Both the position numbers and the translations under genes were made by a program. This document shows positions 19,007 through 27,299 of a stretch of DNA of 64,000 nt, piece after piece (within the stretch, counting starts at the first letter, position 1; each line of letters opens with the position of its first letter). The stretch comes from Planctomycetota bacterium (GTDB taxonomy: Bacteria; Planctomycetota; UBA1135; GCA-002686595): contig JANQEJ010000146.1 in NCBI GenBank assembly GCA_028278425.1, positions 1 through 64,000 on the forward strand, read 5' to 3'. The notes below the pieces were generated by a model. The model did no database searches. It saw nothing but the letters and a program-made list of their open reading frames with translations, and was not told the origin of the DNA.

Positions 19007-19981
19007 CTAGAAGTTGAAGACGCGCTCGATGGCGTCCAGAACGCGGCGGTCGTCGGGGATGTAGTGGTGCTCCAGCGTGTTGGGGAACGGCGTGTCGAAC
19101 CCGGTGACGCGCACGATCGGCGCCTCCATGTATTCGATGGCGTTCTCCGCGATCATCGCGCTGATCTCGCCGCCGAATCCGCAGAAGCGCGGCGCCTCGT
19201 GCAGGACGACGACGCGCCCGGTGCGCTTCGCGTACTCAAGCACCGCTTCCTCGTCGAGCGGGAGCAGCGTCCGCAGGTCGACGATCTGCGTCTCGATGCC
19301 GCTCTCCGCGGCCTTCGCGGCCGCCTTCTCCGCCATGGGCACCATCGCGCCGTAGCAGAAGACGGTGACGTCCTTGCCCTCGCGCACGATGCGCGTCGTG
19401 CTGAGGTCGACGGTGTAGTAGTCCTCGGGGACTTCTTCCTTGATCGAGCGATAGAGCGCCTTCGGCTCGAGGAAGAGCACCGGATCGGGATCGGCGATCG
19501 ACGCGCAGAGCAGCCCCTTCGCGTCGTAGGGCGTCGAGGGGATCACGACCTTGAGCCCCGGCGTGTGGCAGAAGTACGCCTCGCCGGACTGGCTGTGGTA
19601 GAGCCCGCCGCGGATGCCGCCGCCGTAGGGCGTTCGGATCACCATCGGCGCGGTGTACTGGCCGCCCGAGCGGTAGCGCAGCTTGGCCGCCTCGCTGACG
19701 ATCTGGTCGAAGGCCGGAAAGATGAAGTCCTGGAACTGGATCTCCGCGACCGGCTTCAGCCCGTTCATCGCCATGCCGATGGCGGTGCCGACGATGCCGT
19801 CCTCGGAGAGTGGAGTGTCGAAGCAGCGGTCGGGGCCGAACTCTTCTTGAATGCCTTCCGTAGCGAGGAAGACGCCGCCCTTCAGCCCGACGTCCTCGCC
19901 GAACACCAGGACTTCGTCGTCTTGGCGCATCGCGGACTTCATGCCGTCGTTGACCGCCTGGACCAGAGTCAGGTTTGCCAT
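19007..19981 (-). CDS. 2-oxoacid dehydrogenase E1 component beta subunit
   Basis: The 324-residue protein has the transketolase pyrimidine-binding domain (DDEVLVFGEDVGLKGGVF, with the catalytic glutamate in the GED region), RTPYGGGIRGGLYHSQS and a C-terminal transketolase domain (VTVFCYGAMVPMAEKAA). It pairs with an alpha subunit to decarboxylate a 2-oxoacid and acylate E2. The closest gene is E1-alpha copy 2, ending 20 bp upstream, so that pair probably forms the main E1. Copy 1 must share this beta subunit or use one encoded elsewhere. Confidence 0.94.
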   Translation of the reverse strand: MANLTLVQAVNDGMKSAMRQDDEVLVFGEDVGLKGGVFLATEGIQEEFGPDRCFDTPLSEDGIVGTAIGMAMNGLKPVAEIQFQDFIFPAFDQIVSEAAKLRYRSGGQYTAPMVIRTPYGGGIRGGLYHSQSGEAYFCHTPGLKVVIPSTPYDAKGLLCASIADPDPVLFLEPKALYRSIKEEVPEDYYTVDLSTTRIVREGKDVTVFCYGAMVPMAEKAAAKAAESGIETQIVDLRTLLPLDEEAVLEYAKRTGRVVVLHEAPRFCGFGGEISAMIAENAIEYMEAPIVRVTGFDTPFPNTLEHHYIPDDRRVLDAIERVFNF

Positions 19982-20001
19982 GGAGTGATATCCGAATCGA
20001 T

Positions 20002-21120
20002 TCAGAGCGGGAACTCGCCGTCGCCGGCGGCGGCCTCGCCCTTGCGGCGCGCGAGGTCGAAGGTGAACTGTCCCTGCTTGCGAACGTGCTCGGGGACCTC
20101 CGCGTAAACGTCGGAGAAGATGGTCTCGAGACCGGGCTTGTCGACCTGCTCGGCCTCGCGGCCGGCGGCGCTGGCCTCCTCCTCGGCCTCCTTGTACATC
20201 GCCTCGCCGGTCTCCGCGGTCCAGAGGCCGGAGGCGGCCAGGAACTTCTCGAAGCGCGGGATCGGGTCCTTGCCTTCCCACTCGTCGAGCACCTCTTTGG
20301 GGATGTACTTGGTCGGGTCGTCGGCGGTGGAGTGCCCGCCCATGCGGAAGGTCTTCGCCTCGACCAGGGTGGGACCGCCGCCCGAGCGCGCGCGCTCGAC
20401 CGCTTCCAGCACGGCCTTCCGCACTGCGAGCAGGTCGTTGCCGTCGACGACGACGCCGGGCATGCCGTAGGCCACCGCCTTCGCGGCGTAGCTCTCCGAG
20501 GCCGTCTGCTCCTCGCTGGGGCACGAAATCGCCCACTGGTTGTTCTGGCAGAGAAACACGACCGGCGCCTTCCACACGCCGGCGAAGTTCATCCCCGAGT
20601 GGAAGCCCAGCGAGGACGTTCCGCCGTCGCCGAAGCTGACGAGCGCGACCGTCTTCTCGCCGCGCTTCTTCATCGCGAACGCCGCCCCGACGGCCTGCGG
20701 GATGTGTGTGCCGATCGGCGACGAGATCGAATAGAACTTGATCGGCTCGAGGAAGCTGAAATGCACGGGCATCTGCCGGCCCTTCGCCGTGTCCAGCGCG
20801 TTGCCGAACATATTGTGCATCATCTCGAGCGGCGTGATGCCGTGGTACAGCGCCATGCCGAAGTCGCGGTAGCTCGGGAAGAGCCAGTCCGTCTTCTCGA
20901 TCGCGCTGGCGGCGCCGACCTGCGTCGCCTCGATGCCGCGGTTCGGGATCGAGAAGCCGATGCGCCCCGCGCGCTGCAGCTTCAGGCAGATCGCGTCGAA
21001 GGCGCGCACCCGGAGCATCGTGCGGTAGCAGTGGAGGAGTTCCTCCTCCGACAGCCCGGGGTCGTACCCGTTCGCGCTCCCGTTCGCGTCGATCACCTGA
21101 AGCGGATCGGTCATCGTCAT
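20002..21120 (-). CDS. 2-oxoacid dehydrogenase E1 component alpha subunit, copy 2
   Basis: The 372-residue protein has the complete thiamine-diphosphate motif: GDGGTSSLGFHSG and then LCQNN. The regulatory loop reads FRMGGHSTADDPTKY. It starts with ATG overlapping the lipA stop (ATGA); a second ATG two codons on is possible. Compared with copy 1 the substrate-channel region differs (FSIPNRGIEATQVG against FVGSMLGQEAAMIG), so the two copies may accept different 2-oxoacids. The shared GDGEFPL tail is unusual for the family and suggests common descent. Confidence 0.9.
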   Translation of the reverse strand: MTMTDPLQVIDANGSANGYDPGLSEEELLHCYRTMLRVRAFDAICLKLQRAGRIGFSIPNRGIEATQVGAASAIEKTDWLFPSYRDFGMALYHGITPLEMMHNMFGNALDTAKGRQMPVHFSFLEPIKFYSISSPIGTHIPQAVGAAFAMKKRGEKTVALVSFGDGGTSSLGFHSGMNFAGVWKAPVVFLCQNNQWAISCPSEEQTASESYAAKAVAYGMPGVVVDGNDLLAVRKAVLEAVERARSGGGPTLVEAKTFRMGGHSTADDPTKYIPKEVLDEWEGKDPIPRFEKFLAASGLWTAETGEAMYKEAEEEASAAGREAEQVDKPGLETIFSDVYAEVPEHVRKQGQFTFDLARRKGEAAAGDGEFPL

Positions 21121-22064
21121 CGTCGTTCCTCAGCAATCCGAGGCCGATTCAAAGAGGGGCGGCGTTCCCGCACGAGTCGCTCGGCAAAGAACTCGCCCGC
21201 CTTGTAGCTCGATCGCACCAGCGGACCGGAGGCCACGTAGCGGAAGCCGAGCCTCTCGCCCACCGTGCGGAAGCCGTCGAAGCGGTCCGGATGCACGTAT
21301 TCCTTCACCGGCGCGTGGTTCGGCGTCGGCCGGAGGTATTGGCCGACGGTCAGGAAGTCGACCCCCGCCTCGCGGAGGAGCGTCATCGCCTCGATCACCT
21401 CGGCCTCGGTCTCGCCCAGGCCCACCATCAAAGAGGACTTCGTGAGCGCCTCCCGGCGAAGGCGCTTGGCCCCCCGCAGGGTCTCCAGCGAGCGCTCGAA
21501 GGAGCACCGCGGATCGCGGATCCTGCGCTGGAGGCGCGGAACGACCTCGACGTTGTGGGCCAGCACGTCGGGCGCCGCCGCCATCAGGGTCTCCAAGTCG
21601 GAGCCGCAGTAATCCGGGATCAGCGTCTCGATCACCGTCCGCGGGCTCCGCGCGCGGATCTCGCGAATGCACGCGGCGTAGTGCCCCGCTCCGCCGTCGG
21701 GAAGGTCGTCGCGGTCGACGCTCGTGATGACGAGGTAGCCGAGGTCCATCTCCGCCACAGCTTGGCCCACGTGGACCGGCTCGAGCGGATCGGGCGGCGC
21801 GGCCCGGTCGACGGTCTTGACCGCGCAGAAGCGGCAGCGCCGGGTGCACTCGTCGCCGAGCACCATGATCGTCATCGTCGCGTTGCCGCCCTTCCAGCAC
21901 TCGCCGACGTTGGGGCAGCGCGCCTCCTCGCAGACGGTGTGGAGGTTGAGCCGGCGCGCCATCTCCTTGAGGCGCGCATACCCCTCCCCGCCCGGCAACG
22001 GGACCTTGAGCCACGGCGGCTTGCGCTCCGGAGGGCGCCGGACGGAGGGGGTCGCGGAAGACAT
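21117..22064 (-). CDS. lipA: Lipoyl synthase LipA
   Basis: The 315-residue radical SAM enzyme inserts two sulfurs into octanoyl-lipoyl domains. It has the auxiliary-cluster cysteines (CEEARCPNVGEC) and the radical SAM motif CTRRCRFC, plus the C-terminal RSSYKAGEFF. The ATG at 22064 gives the usual length; an in-frame upstream start at 22151 would add an unconserved stretch. It opens the lipoate/dehydrogenase operon and overlaps E1-alpha copy 2 by ATGA. Confidence 0.95.
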   Translation of the reverse strand: MSSATPSVRRPPERKPPWLKVPLPGGEGYARLKEMARRLNLHTVCEEARCPNVGECWKGGNATMTIMVLGDECTRRCRFCAVKTVDRAAPPDPLEPVHVGQAVAEMDLGYLVITSVDRDDLPDGGAGHYAACIREIRARSPRTVIETLIPDYCGSDLETLMAAAPDVLAHNVEVVPRLQRRIRDPRCSFERSLETLRGAKRLRREALTKSSLMVGLGETEAEVIEAMTLLREAGVDFLTVGQYLRPTPNHAPVKEYVHPDRFDGFRTVGERLGFRYVASGPLVRSSYKAGEFFAERLVRERRPSLNRPRIAEERR

Positions 22065-22093
22065 TCTTGGGTCGAACGAGAACGCGGCACCAG

Positions 22094-22099
22094 AGGATA
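22094..22099 (-). promoter_or_regulatory. Candidate extended -10 promoter for the lipA operon
   Basis: On the minus strand TGCTATCCT forms an extended -10 (TGnTAnnnT) 29 nt before the lipA ATG. The -35 region (TTCAAG at 17-bp spacing) is weak. Confidence 0.4.
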
Positions 22100-22185
22100 G
22101 CAAATCGGTGCCTCCCCTTGAATCGGACGGAATCCGCGCGGACTCCAGCAACCGGCCCTGGGACGCCGAGGGTGGCCGCCAAGCG

Positions 22186-22203
22186 TTCCGCGCGGGCGCG
22201 GAA
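22186..22203. repeat. GC-rich inverted repeat past the multiheme gene
   Basis: TTCCGCGC and GCGCGGAA flank a 2-bp centre. A T-run lies on the 5' side for minus-strand transcripts, so this is not a classical terminator for the gene ending at 22209. It may protect the 3' end. Confidence 0.3.
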
Positions 22204-22208
22204 AAACG

Positions 22209-25200
22209 TCAGCGGCGCTTCTTCTTCCGGACGACGCCGCGCGAGCGGAGCGTATCGGCGCTCGGGATCTCGTCGGCTTCGACCTTCCCATTGCCGTCGA
22301 GATCCCAGCGGTTTTGGAACTCGTCGTCGGTGACTTCGACGCCGCCCTGCCCGACGAGGTCGACGATCCGGTTGACTTCCACTTCCTCCAGGTTCCCGCT
22401 GCCGTCGCCGTCGAAGACCCGGAAGAGGTCCATGCGCGCCTTCATCTCACGTTGCGAGAGGACCATGTCGCCGTCCTTGTCGAACGTGGCGTAGATCGTC
22501 TCGCGCGACAGGATCGGCGGCAACGCGAAGGCGTACGTGCGGCGGAACGGCCACTCCGCCTCCGGGGTCTCCATGCGCATGCGCGGCCCGCCTCGTTCGT
22601 TGCCGAGGATCCGCACGGGCAACTGCACGGCGCCGTCGCCGTTGACGTCGAGCGCCAGCCAGTCCTTGTCGCGCAGGTCGAACTCGCGCCGCGTGACCTT
22701 CATGTCGCCGTTTCCGTCGAGGCGTCCCACGAGCTCGCGCGTCTCCCAGTCGTCGTAGCGGATGCGGCGAAGTGCGCCCGGGTGGCGCGAGAGCTCCGAT
22801 GGCGAGAGGCGCTCGTCGCGGTCCAGGTCCAAGGCCGCGAAGAAGGCCTTCTCCATCTCGCTGCGTCTCAGCGTCCCGCTGCGGTCGCGGTCGAAGGCGT
22901 ACGGATCCGTGCCGTCCAGGAGCCGCGCCAGGTCGCCGTCCCGGTCGACGCGCGTGGTGAGGAAGACGGGCTCCATCCCGTTGCCTTCGGAGGCGGTCTT
23001 GCCGGAGGCGAGCATGCCCACCTCACCCGCGAGCTCGATCAGACAGATGCGGCCGTCGCCGTTCTTGTCCATCTCCTCGCCGCCGGCGTCGTCGTACTCG
23101 TCGCCTTCCAGCATTCCGGAGCGGTCCTTGTCGAGCCGCGTGAGGTGCAGCCGCGCGGTCAGCCCCAGCGAGTCGTGCTCGGGTGCGTCCGGGGAGATCG
23201 TTCCCAGGGCCTCGCCGGGCACGTCGAGAAGCCGCTCGATTTCGGCGCGGTAGAGCCAGCGCGACGGCTCGCGGCTGACGTCCTTGAGGCGCCGACCCAT
23301 CTCGTCGACCATCCGATCGATCGGGAACTCCTCGACGGCGACCGCGTAGGTATCCAGCAAACCGGGCAGGGTGCCGGCCTGCTTCGGCTCGCGCGAGACG
23401 CTGTAGTCGGAGACGAACACACCGAGCTCGCCCGGCGAAAAGAGGTACTTCTGCAGGAACGGCGGGTTGTAGACCTGCGCGGCGGTGAGCGACTCCGTTG
23501 AGAAGCCCGCTTCGAGCCCGCCGGGCGTCGTGCGCACCATCGTCGGGTCGCTGACGTCGTAGAGCACCGTCACCGAGCGGCGGTTTCCGTTGGCGCGACG
23601 CACCTCCGCCAGCAGGTAGGCATAGTCGCGCTCGCGCGTCGGCTCACCGCCTTGGGCCTCGGCCAGATCGACGTGCGACAAGAGCGTGAGCCCGCGATAG
23701 GTGACGTCGTCGCGCGCGCGCCGGCTGCGCGACCGCTGATCGGTGCGGAAGTCCGGCGGCGGGTAGAGCAGCGCGGGCCGGGACGCCTCGGTCACGTCCA
23801 CCAGGTAAAGCCCCTCCACCCGGTCGGCCACGGCGGCGACGTGCCGCGCCGGTGTGCGCGCGTCGACCGGCTCGCCGGCGCCCGCCAGCGGGCGGCTGTA
23901 CTGGAAGAGCGTCTTGACCGCGATCGCCTGGTTGGGCTCGGGGTCGTTTCTCCCATTGAGATCGATGGACGCGACGAAGCGCGGCGCGATGGGCGCGCGG
24001 ACGTCGACGATGGCGAGGCCGCCCGGACCGTCGGCCACGTAGGCGTACGGCCACTGCACGTAGACGTCGTGGGCGTCGAACATCGGCACGTGCCCGACCT
24101 GCTCGATCGAGTCGGGTGTGCTGACGTCGAAGACGCGCAGCCCGCCGATGCCGTCCGCGAGATAGAGGTGCTCGCCGGCGAGCGCCATGTTCCGCGGGTT
24201 CACCGTCGCGCGGAACGCCACGCGGCGCGGCGCGGTCGGATCGTTGACGTCGATGACGTGAACGCCTCGCCCGCCCTCGGTGACGTACAGGTGGTGCGCA
24301 TAGCCCTGCAGGTCGTCGCAGTGGGGCTGGATCGCGACGATGTCGGGCAGAACGACCTTGGCCAGCGGCGGCGACGAGGTGAGCTGCGACCGGTTGATCG
24401 CGACGATCTCCACGCCGCGTCGGTCGCCGACGAAGGCGAGCTGCCGCGCCAGGCGGAAGTTCCCCGCGCCCAGCCCCCAAGTCTGGGAGCTCCGGTGGCA
24501 TTCGACGCAGGAGCGCGCGGTCGGTCGGGTGGTGTGCACCTGGTGGTGCACCATCGTCAGCCCCGAAAGGCCCTCGGCGGTCACCGGCATCACCTGGTCG
24601 AGGAAGAGCTCGCCGTCCTCGTCCCAGACGCTCCCCATCGTCGAGAAGCCCGTCATGTACGGCGCGACGGTGCCGCGCTCGTTCAAGCCGGCGTAGAAGC
24701 TCTTCCACGTGGCGAAGACCTTCTCCTGCGTCGTCACCCGACCGGGCGTGCGCTTGCCGGAGATGAGGTCGAGCTGCGACAGCGATTCGTTGCGCGAGAA
24801 GTGAAAGCCGAGGAAGTTGACGTTCCAGCCCGCGTGACACGTGTAGCACTCGACGTTCGAGTGCGCCTCTGTCATCGCCGCCGCGGCCTTCGCGTTGTAG
24901 CGCGCGTGCCCCGGGTCGAGGACGTTGACGACCTGTGGCACGTAGTGCTTTCCGCCGTCCACCTTGCTGGTCAGGACGACGTCGTCCCCAACGCGCCGAA
25001 GGTGCTCGAGCGGAGTTCCGCGCTCCGTGCGCAGGGTCGCCCGCTCGTCGAAGGTGCCGTGACAGGCCTCGCAGGAGATCTCGACCGCGTGCTCCATCTG
25101 GCCGTGCAGCTCGCCGTCCCCCATCACGTCGCCGAGAGTGTGGCAGTCAACGCAGTGCATCCCCTTCTGATGGTGAACGTCCGGAGGCACCATCGAGGCG

Positions 25201-26138
25201 TCGTTGAGATAGAAGACGCGGTTGAGCGGCGCATCGGTGGTGCCCGGAATGTCCGGCCCGCCCGGCGCACCCGGCGGCAACTGCGAAAGGCCGCGGAAGT
25301 GCAAGCCGATCGATGCGTCGCCGTAGTGGCACGACGTGCACGTCTGGGTCGACGGTGCGCGCGTCATGCGGTGAAGCACGGGATGCCCGGGTTCCGACCG
25401 CGGAGCCTCCGGGTCCGCCGACCGCGAGAGCCCATCGAGCGTGTAGAGAACGTGACACGCGGCGCACCCCTCGCCCCGATAGTCACCGTCGAAGCCGACG
25501 CGGCCGCTCACGGCTCGTCCCTCCGAATAGAGGTGGCACTGCATGCACTCCTTGCGCACGAGGTCGGTGAAGTGCGTGGCGAGCTCGTTCTCCGGCAGGT
25601 GGCCCTTGAACGCGGGCACCTGCTTCAGAGCGTCGACCTCGCCCCCCTGGCCCGACTTCGCGGAGACGTCGAAGATCGAGTACTGCGAGCCGCGCTCCTT
25701 GAAGAGACCCATCTCGTAGTAGCCGTCGGACAGGTGCCCCGCGGTCGTCCCGTGCAGGCTGGTCTTCAGGTGCTCGACGAGGTGCTCGTGGCACGTGCCG
25801 CACGTCTCGCCGGCGACGCGCAGGTCCATCGGGTTGACGAAACGCCGCCATGCGAGGTTCTCGCGCAGTCCGGCGACGCTCTCGTCGTCGCCGGAGGAGG
25901 CAGGCTCTCGCACGTGCGCCCCGGCCTTCTTCGTCGAGCTCGCGTTGCCGCCGTGGCAGTCGACGCAGGAGAGCTCCGCCTCGGGGTGCATGTCCTCGAT
26001 GCCGGCGTGGCACGTGAGACACCCGCTCGATCCGTCTTGCGCCCCGTTCGACGCCGCCGACGAGACTCCACGATCCTCCGCCCCCACCAGCCCGAGCACG
26101 AGCGCGAGGAGCGCGAGCGCCAGCAGGGACGTGCGCAT
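22209..26138 (-). CDS. Exported decaheme c-type cytochrome / LVIVD propeller / EF-hand fusion
   Basis: This 1309-residue exported protein has a signal peptide (LLALALLALVLGLVGAE). Residues 39-550 hold ten CxxCH heme-attachment motifs (CLTCH, CVDCH, CGTCH, CMQCH, CAACH, CTSCH, CVDCH, CEACH, CYTCH, CVECH). Residues about 590-800 contain LVIVD-type repeats (GRGVHVIDVNDPTAPRRV, GIGGLRVFDVSTPDSI, GPGGLAIVDVRAPIAP), predicted to form a beta-propeller. Residues about 1000-1290 hold around ten EF-hand-like loops (DKNGDG, DLDRDE, DVNGDG, DGDGSG, DLDGNG). The tail is basic (RKKKRR). It should work outside the cytoplasm, moving electrons, with calcium-stabilised or calcium-sensing regions. Substrate and redox partner are unknown. 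It follows a DUF1549-like and a DUF1501 gene, spaced by 12 and 6 bp. Confidence 0.85.
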   Translation of the reverse strand: MRTSLLALALLALVLGLVGAEDRGVSSAASNGAQDGSSGCLTCHAGIEDMHPEAELSCVDCHGGNASSTKKAGAHVREPASSGDDESVAGLRENLAWRRFVNPMDLRVAGETCGTCHEHLVEHLKTSLHGTTAGHLSDGYYEMGLFKERGSQYSIFDVSAKSGQGGEVDALKQVPAFKGHLPENELATHFTDLVRKECMQCHLYSEGRAVSGRVGFDGDYRGEGCAACHVLYTLDGLSRSADPEAPRSEPGHPVLHRMTRAPSTQTCTSCHYGDASIGLHFRGLSQLPPGAPGGPDIPGTTDAPLNRVFYLNDASMVPPDVHHQKGMHCVDCHTLGDVMGDGELHGQMEHAVEISCEACHGTFDERATLRTERGTPLEHLRRVGDDVVLTSKVDGGKHYVPQVVNVLDPGHARYNAKAAAAMTEAHSNVECYTCHAGWNVNFLGFHFSRNESLSQLDLISGKRTPGRVTTQEKVFATWKSFYAGLNERGTVAPYMTGFSTMGSVWDEDGELFLDQVMPVTAEGLSGLTMVHHQVHTTRPTARSCVECHRSSQTWGLGAGNFRLARQLAFVGDRRGVEIVAINRSQLTSSPPLAKVVLPDIVAIQPHCDDLQGYAHHLYVTEGGRGVHVIDVNDPTAPRRVAFRATVNPRNMALAGEHLYLADGIGGLRVFDVSTPDSIEQVGHVPMFDAHDVYVQWPYAYVADGPGGLAIVDVRAPIAPRFVASIDLNGRNDPEPNQAIAVKTLFQYSRPLAGAGEPVDARTPARHVAAVADRVEGLYLVDVTEASRPALLYPPPDFRTDQRSRSRRARDDVTYRGLTLLSHVDLAEAQGGEPTRERDYAYLLAEVRRANGNRRSVTVLYDVSDPTMVRTTPGGLEAGFSTESLTAAQVYNPPFLQKYLFSPGELGVFVSDYSVSREPKQAGTLPGLLDTYAVAVEEFPIDRMVDEMGRRLKDVSREPSRWLYRAEIERLLDVPGEALGTISPDAPEHDSLGLTARLHLTRLDKDRSGMLEGDEYDDAGGEEMDKNGDGRICLIELAGEVGMLASGKTASEGNGMEPVFLTTRVDRDGDLARLLDGTDPYAFDRDRSGTLRRSEMEKAFFAALDLDRDERLSPSELSRHPGALRRIRYDDWETRELVGRLDGNGDMKVTRREFDLRDKDWLALDVNGDGAVQLPVRILGNERGGPRMRMETPEAEWPFRRTYAFALPPILSRETIYATFDKDGDMVLSQREMKARMDLFRVFDGDGSGNLEEVEVNRIVDLVGQGGVEVTDDEFQNRWDLDGNGKVEADEIPSADTLRSRGVVRKKKRR

Positions 26139-26144
26139 CGCTTC

Positions 26145-27287
26145 CTACCGGAAGAGCTTCGGCAGCTTGCTACCGCGGGCCAACTTCGCCTTCGCGCCGA
26201 GCAGGTCGCAAACCGTCGGGCACACGTCGATCGTGCGCACCTCCTGCTGCACGACCTTGCCCCTCCCGAAGTCGGGGCCCCAGCAGACGCAGGAGACGTA
26301 GTTCAGGTCGTCGGACCCGTCGCCGTGGTCGAGCCCGCGCCGCGCGTTCAGGTCGGCGTCGCGGCCGAATTCCGGTAGCACGATGATGGCGGTCGACTCG
26401 CGCAGCTCGTAGTCGTCCTTCACCACCTGCCAGAGCTCACCCAAACCCACGTCGTTGCGCCGGATGACCTCGACGTAGGAGTTGTACGAGCCGTGCGCCA
26501 CGTCGGCGTTCTGCAACGACACGCCGAGGAGCTTGGGTTTGAAGATCAGCGTCAGGTTGCGCGCCACCTGGAGCGACTTGGCGTCGCTCGCGTTCACGCC
26601 GCGAAGATCCGCGGTGCCGCGCGTCAGCTCGTCGAGGATGTACTTCTCGACCTGGCGTGCGGTTTCGGCCGAGTTGACGCCGGTCGCAGTGTCCCCTCCG
26701 ATGCTCTCGCGCATCTTGTTCAGGAGCTCGGCCTCGCGCTTGCTCATCTCGCGCGGACGGCCGTAGCTATCGACGATGCTCTTGAACTCCTGATTGAAGA
26801 CACCGTCGCCGTCGAGCGTGTTCGCGCCGTACTCCGGCCCGTAGTCGACGTGCGTGCTGTAAGCGTAGTTCGCCTGCTGAGCGCCGCCCGAGGTGCTCAT
26901 CCACACCTCGCTCGCCGAGTATCCACCGTTCTTTCGGACGTACTCGAACAGCGTGGGATCCGGCCCGCGCGCGTTCTCGCGGATCCCCCGCGCCTCGCTG
27001 ATCCCCGTGAAGATCGAAAGCGCGGCGCCGAAGTGCCCGAGGTTGGACGTCCGGGCGCGCGTGTAGACCACGCCTTCGTCCGCCATCGCCTTGAGGTTCG
27101 GAACGTTGTCCGGGGTCCCGAGGGTCTCGCGCGTCCGCACGCCCCCCGCGAACGCGACCAAAATGACGTGCTTCGTCTTGCGCGCCGAGGGCGGCGACGC
27201 GGCCCAAAGGGGCTTGGGGCCGAGGAGCGCCGCTCCGGCGAGCGCTCCCCCCTTTAGCACGGTTCGTCGGGTCGGGTTGTTCTTCAT
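26145..27287 (-). CDS. Tat-exported DUF1501 protein (alkaline-phosphatase/sulfatase fold)
   Basis: The 380-residue protein begins with a twin-arginine signal (NPTRRTVLKGGALAGAALLG). The body fits the alkaline-phosphatase superfamily: HVILVAFAGGVRTRETLG near the start, and the DUF1501-type motif LPEFGRDADLNARRGLDHGDG near residue 320. The sulfatase formylglycine motif CxPxR is absent; the equivalent region reads RTSNLGHFGAALSIFTG. So a conventional sulfatase activity is unlikely and the reaction is unknown. In planctomycetes DUF1501 genes usually sit beside DUF1549 genes, as here: the DUF1549-like gene ends 12 bp upstream. Confidence 0.8.
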   Translation of the reverse strand: MKNNPTRRTVLKGGALAGAALLGPKPLWAASPPSARKTKHVILVAFAGGVRTRETLGTPDNVPNLKAMADEGVVYTRARTSNLGHFGAALSIFTGISEARGIRENARGPDPTLFEYVRKNGGYSASEVWMSTSGGAQQANYAYSTHVDYGPEYGANTLDGDGVFNQEFKSIVDSYGRPREMSKREAELLNKMRESIGGDTATGVNSAETARQVEKYILDELTRGTADLRGVNASDAKSLQVARNLTLIFKPKLLGVSLQNADVAHGSYNSYVEVIRRNDVGLGELWQVVKDDYELRESTAIIVLPEFGRDADLNARRGLDHGDGSDDLNYVSCVCWGPDFGRGKVVQQEVRTIDVCPTVCDLLGAKAKLARGSKLPKLFR

Positions 27288-27299
27288 GGCCCTGCGCCC

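Noticed and set aside
22186-22203. Rho-independent terminator of the multiheme gene
   Set aside because: The T-run lies before the hairpin on the minus strand, not after it.
26145-27287. Classical sulfatase
   Set aside because: The formylglycine motif CxPxR is absent, and the EFGR...DHGDG motif fits DUF1501 better.
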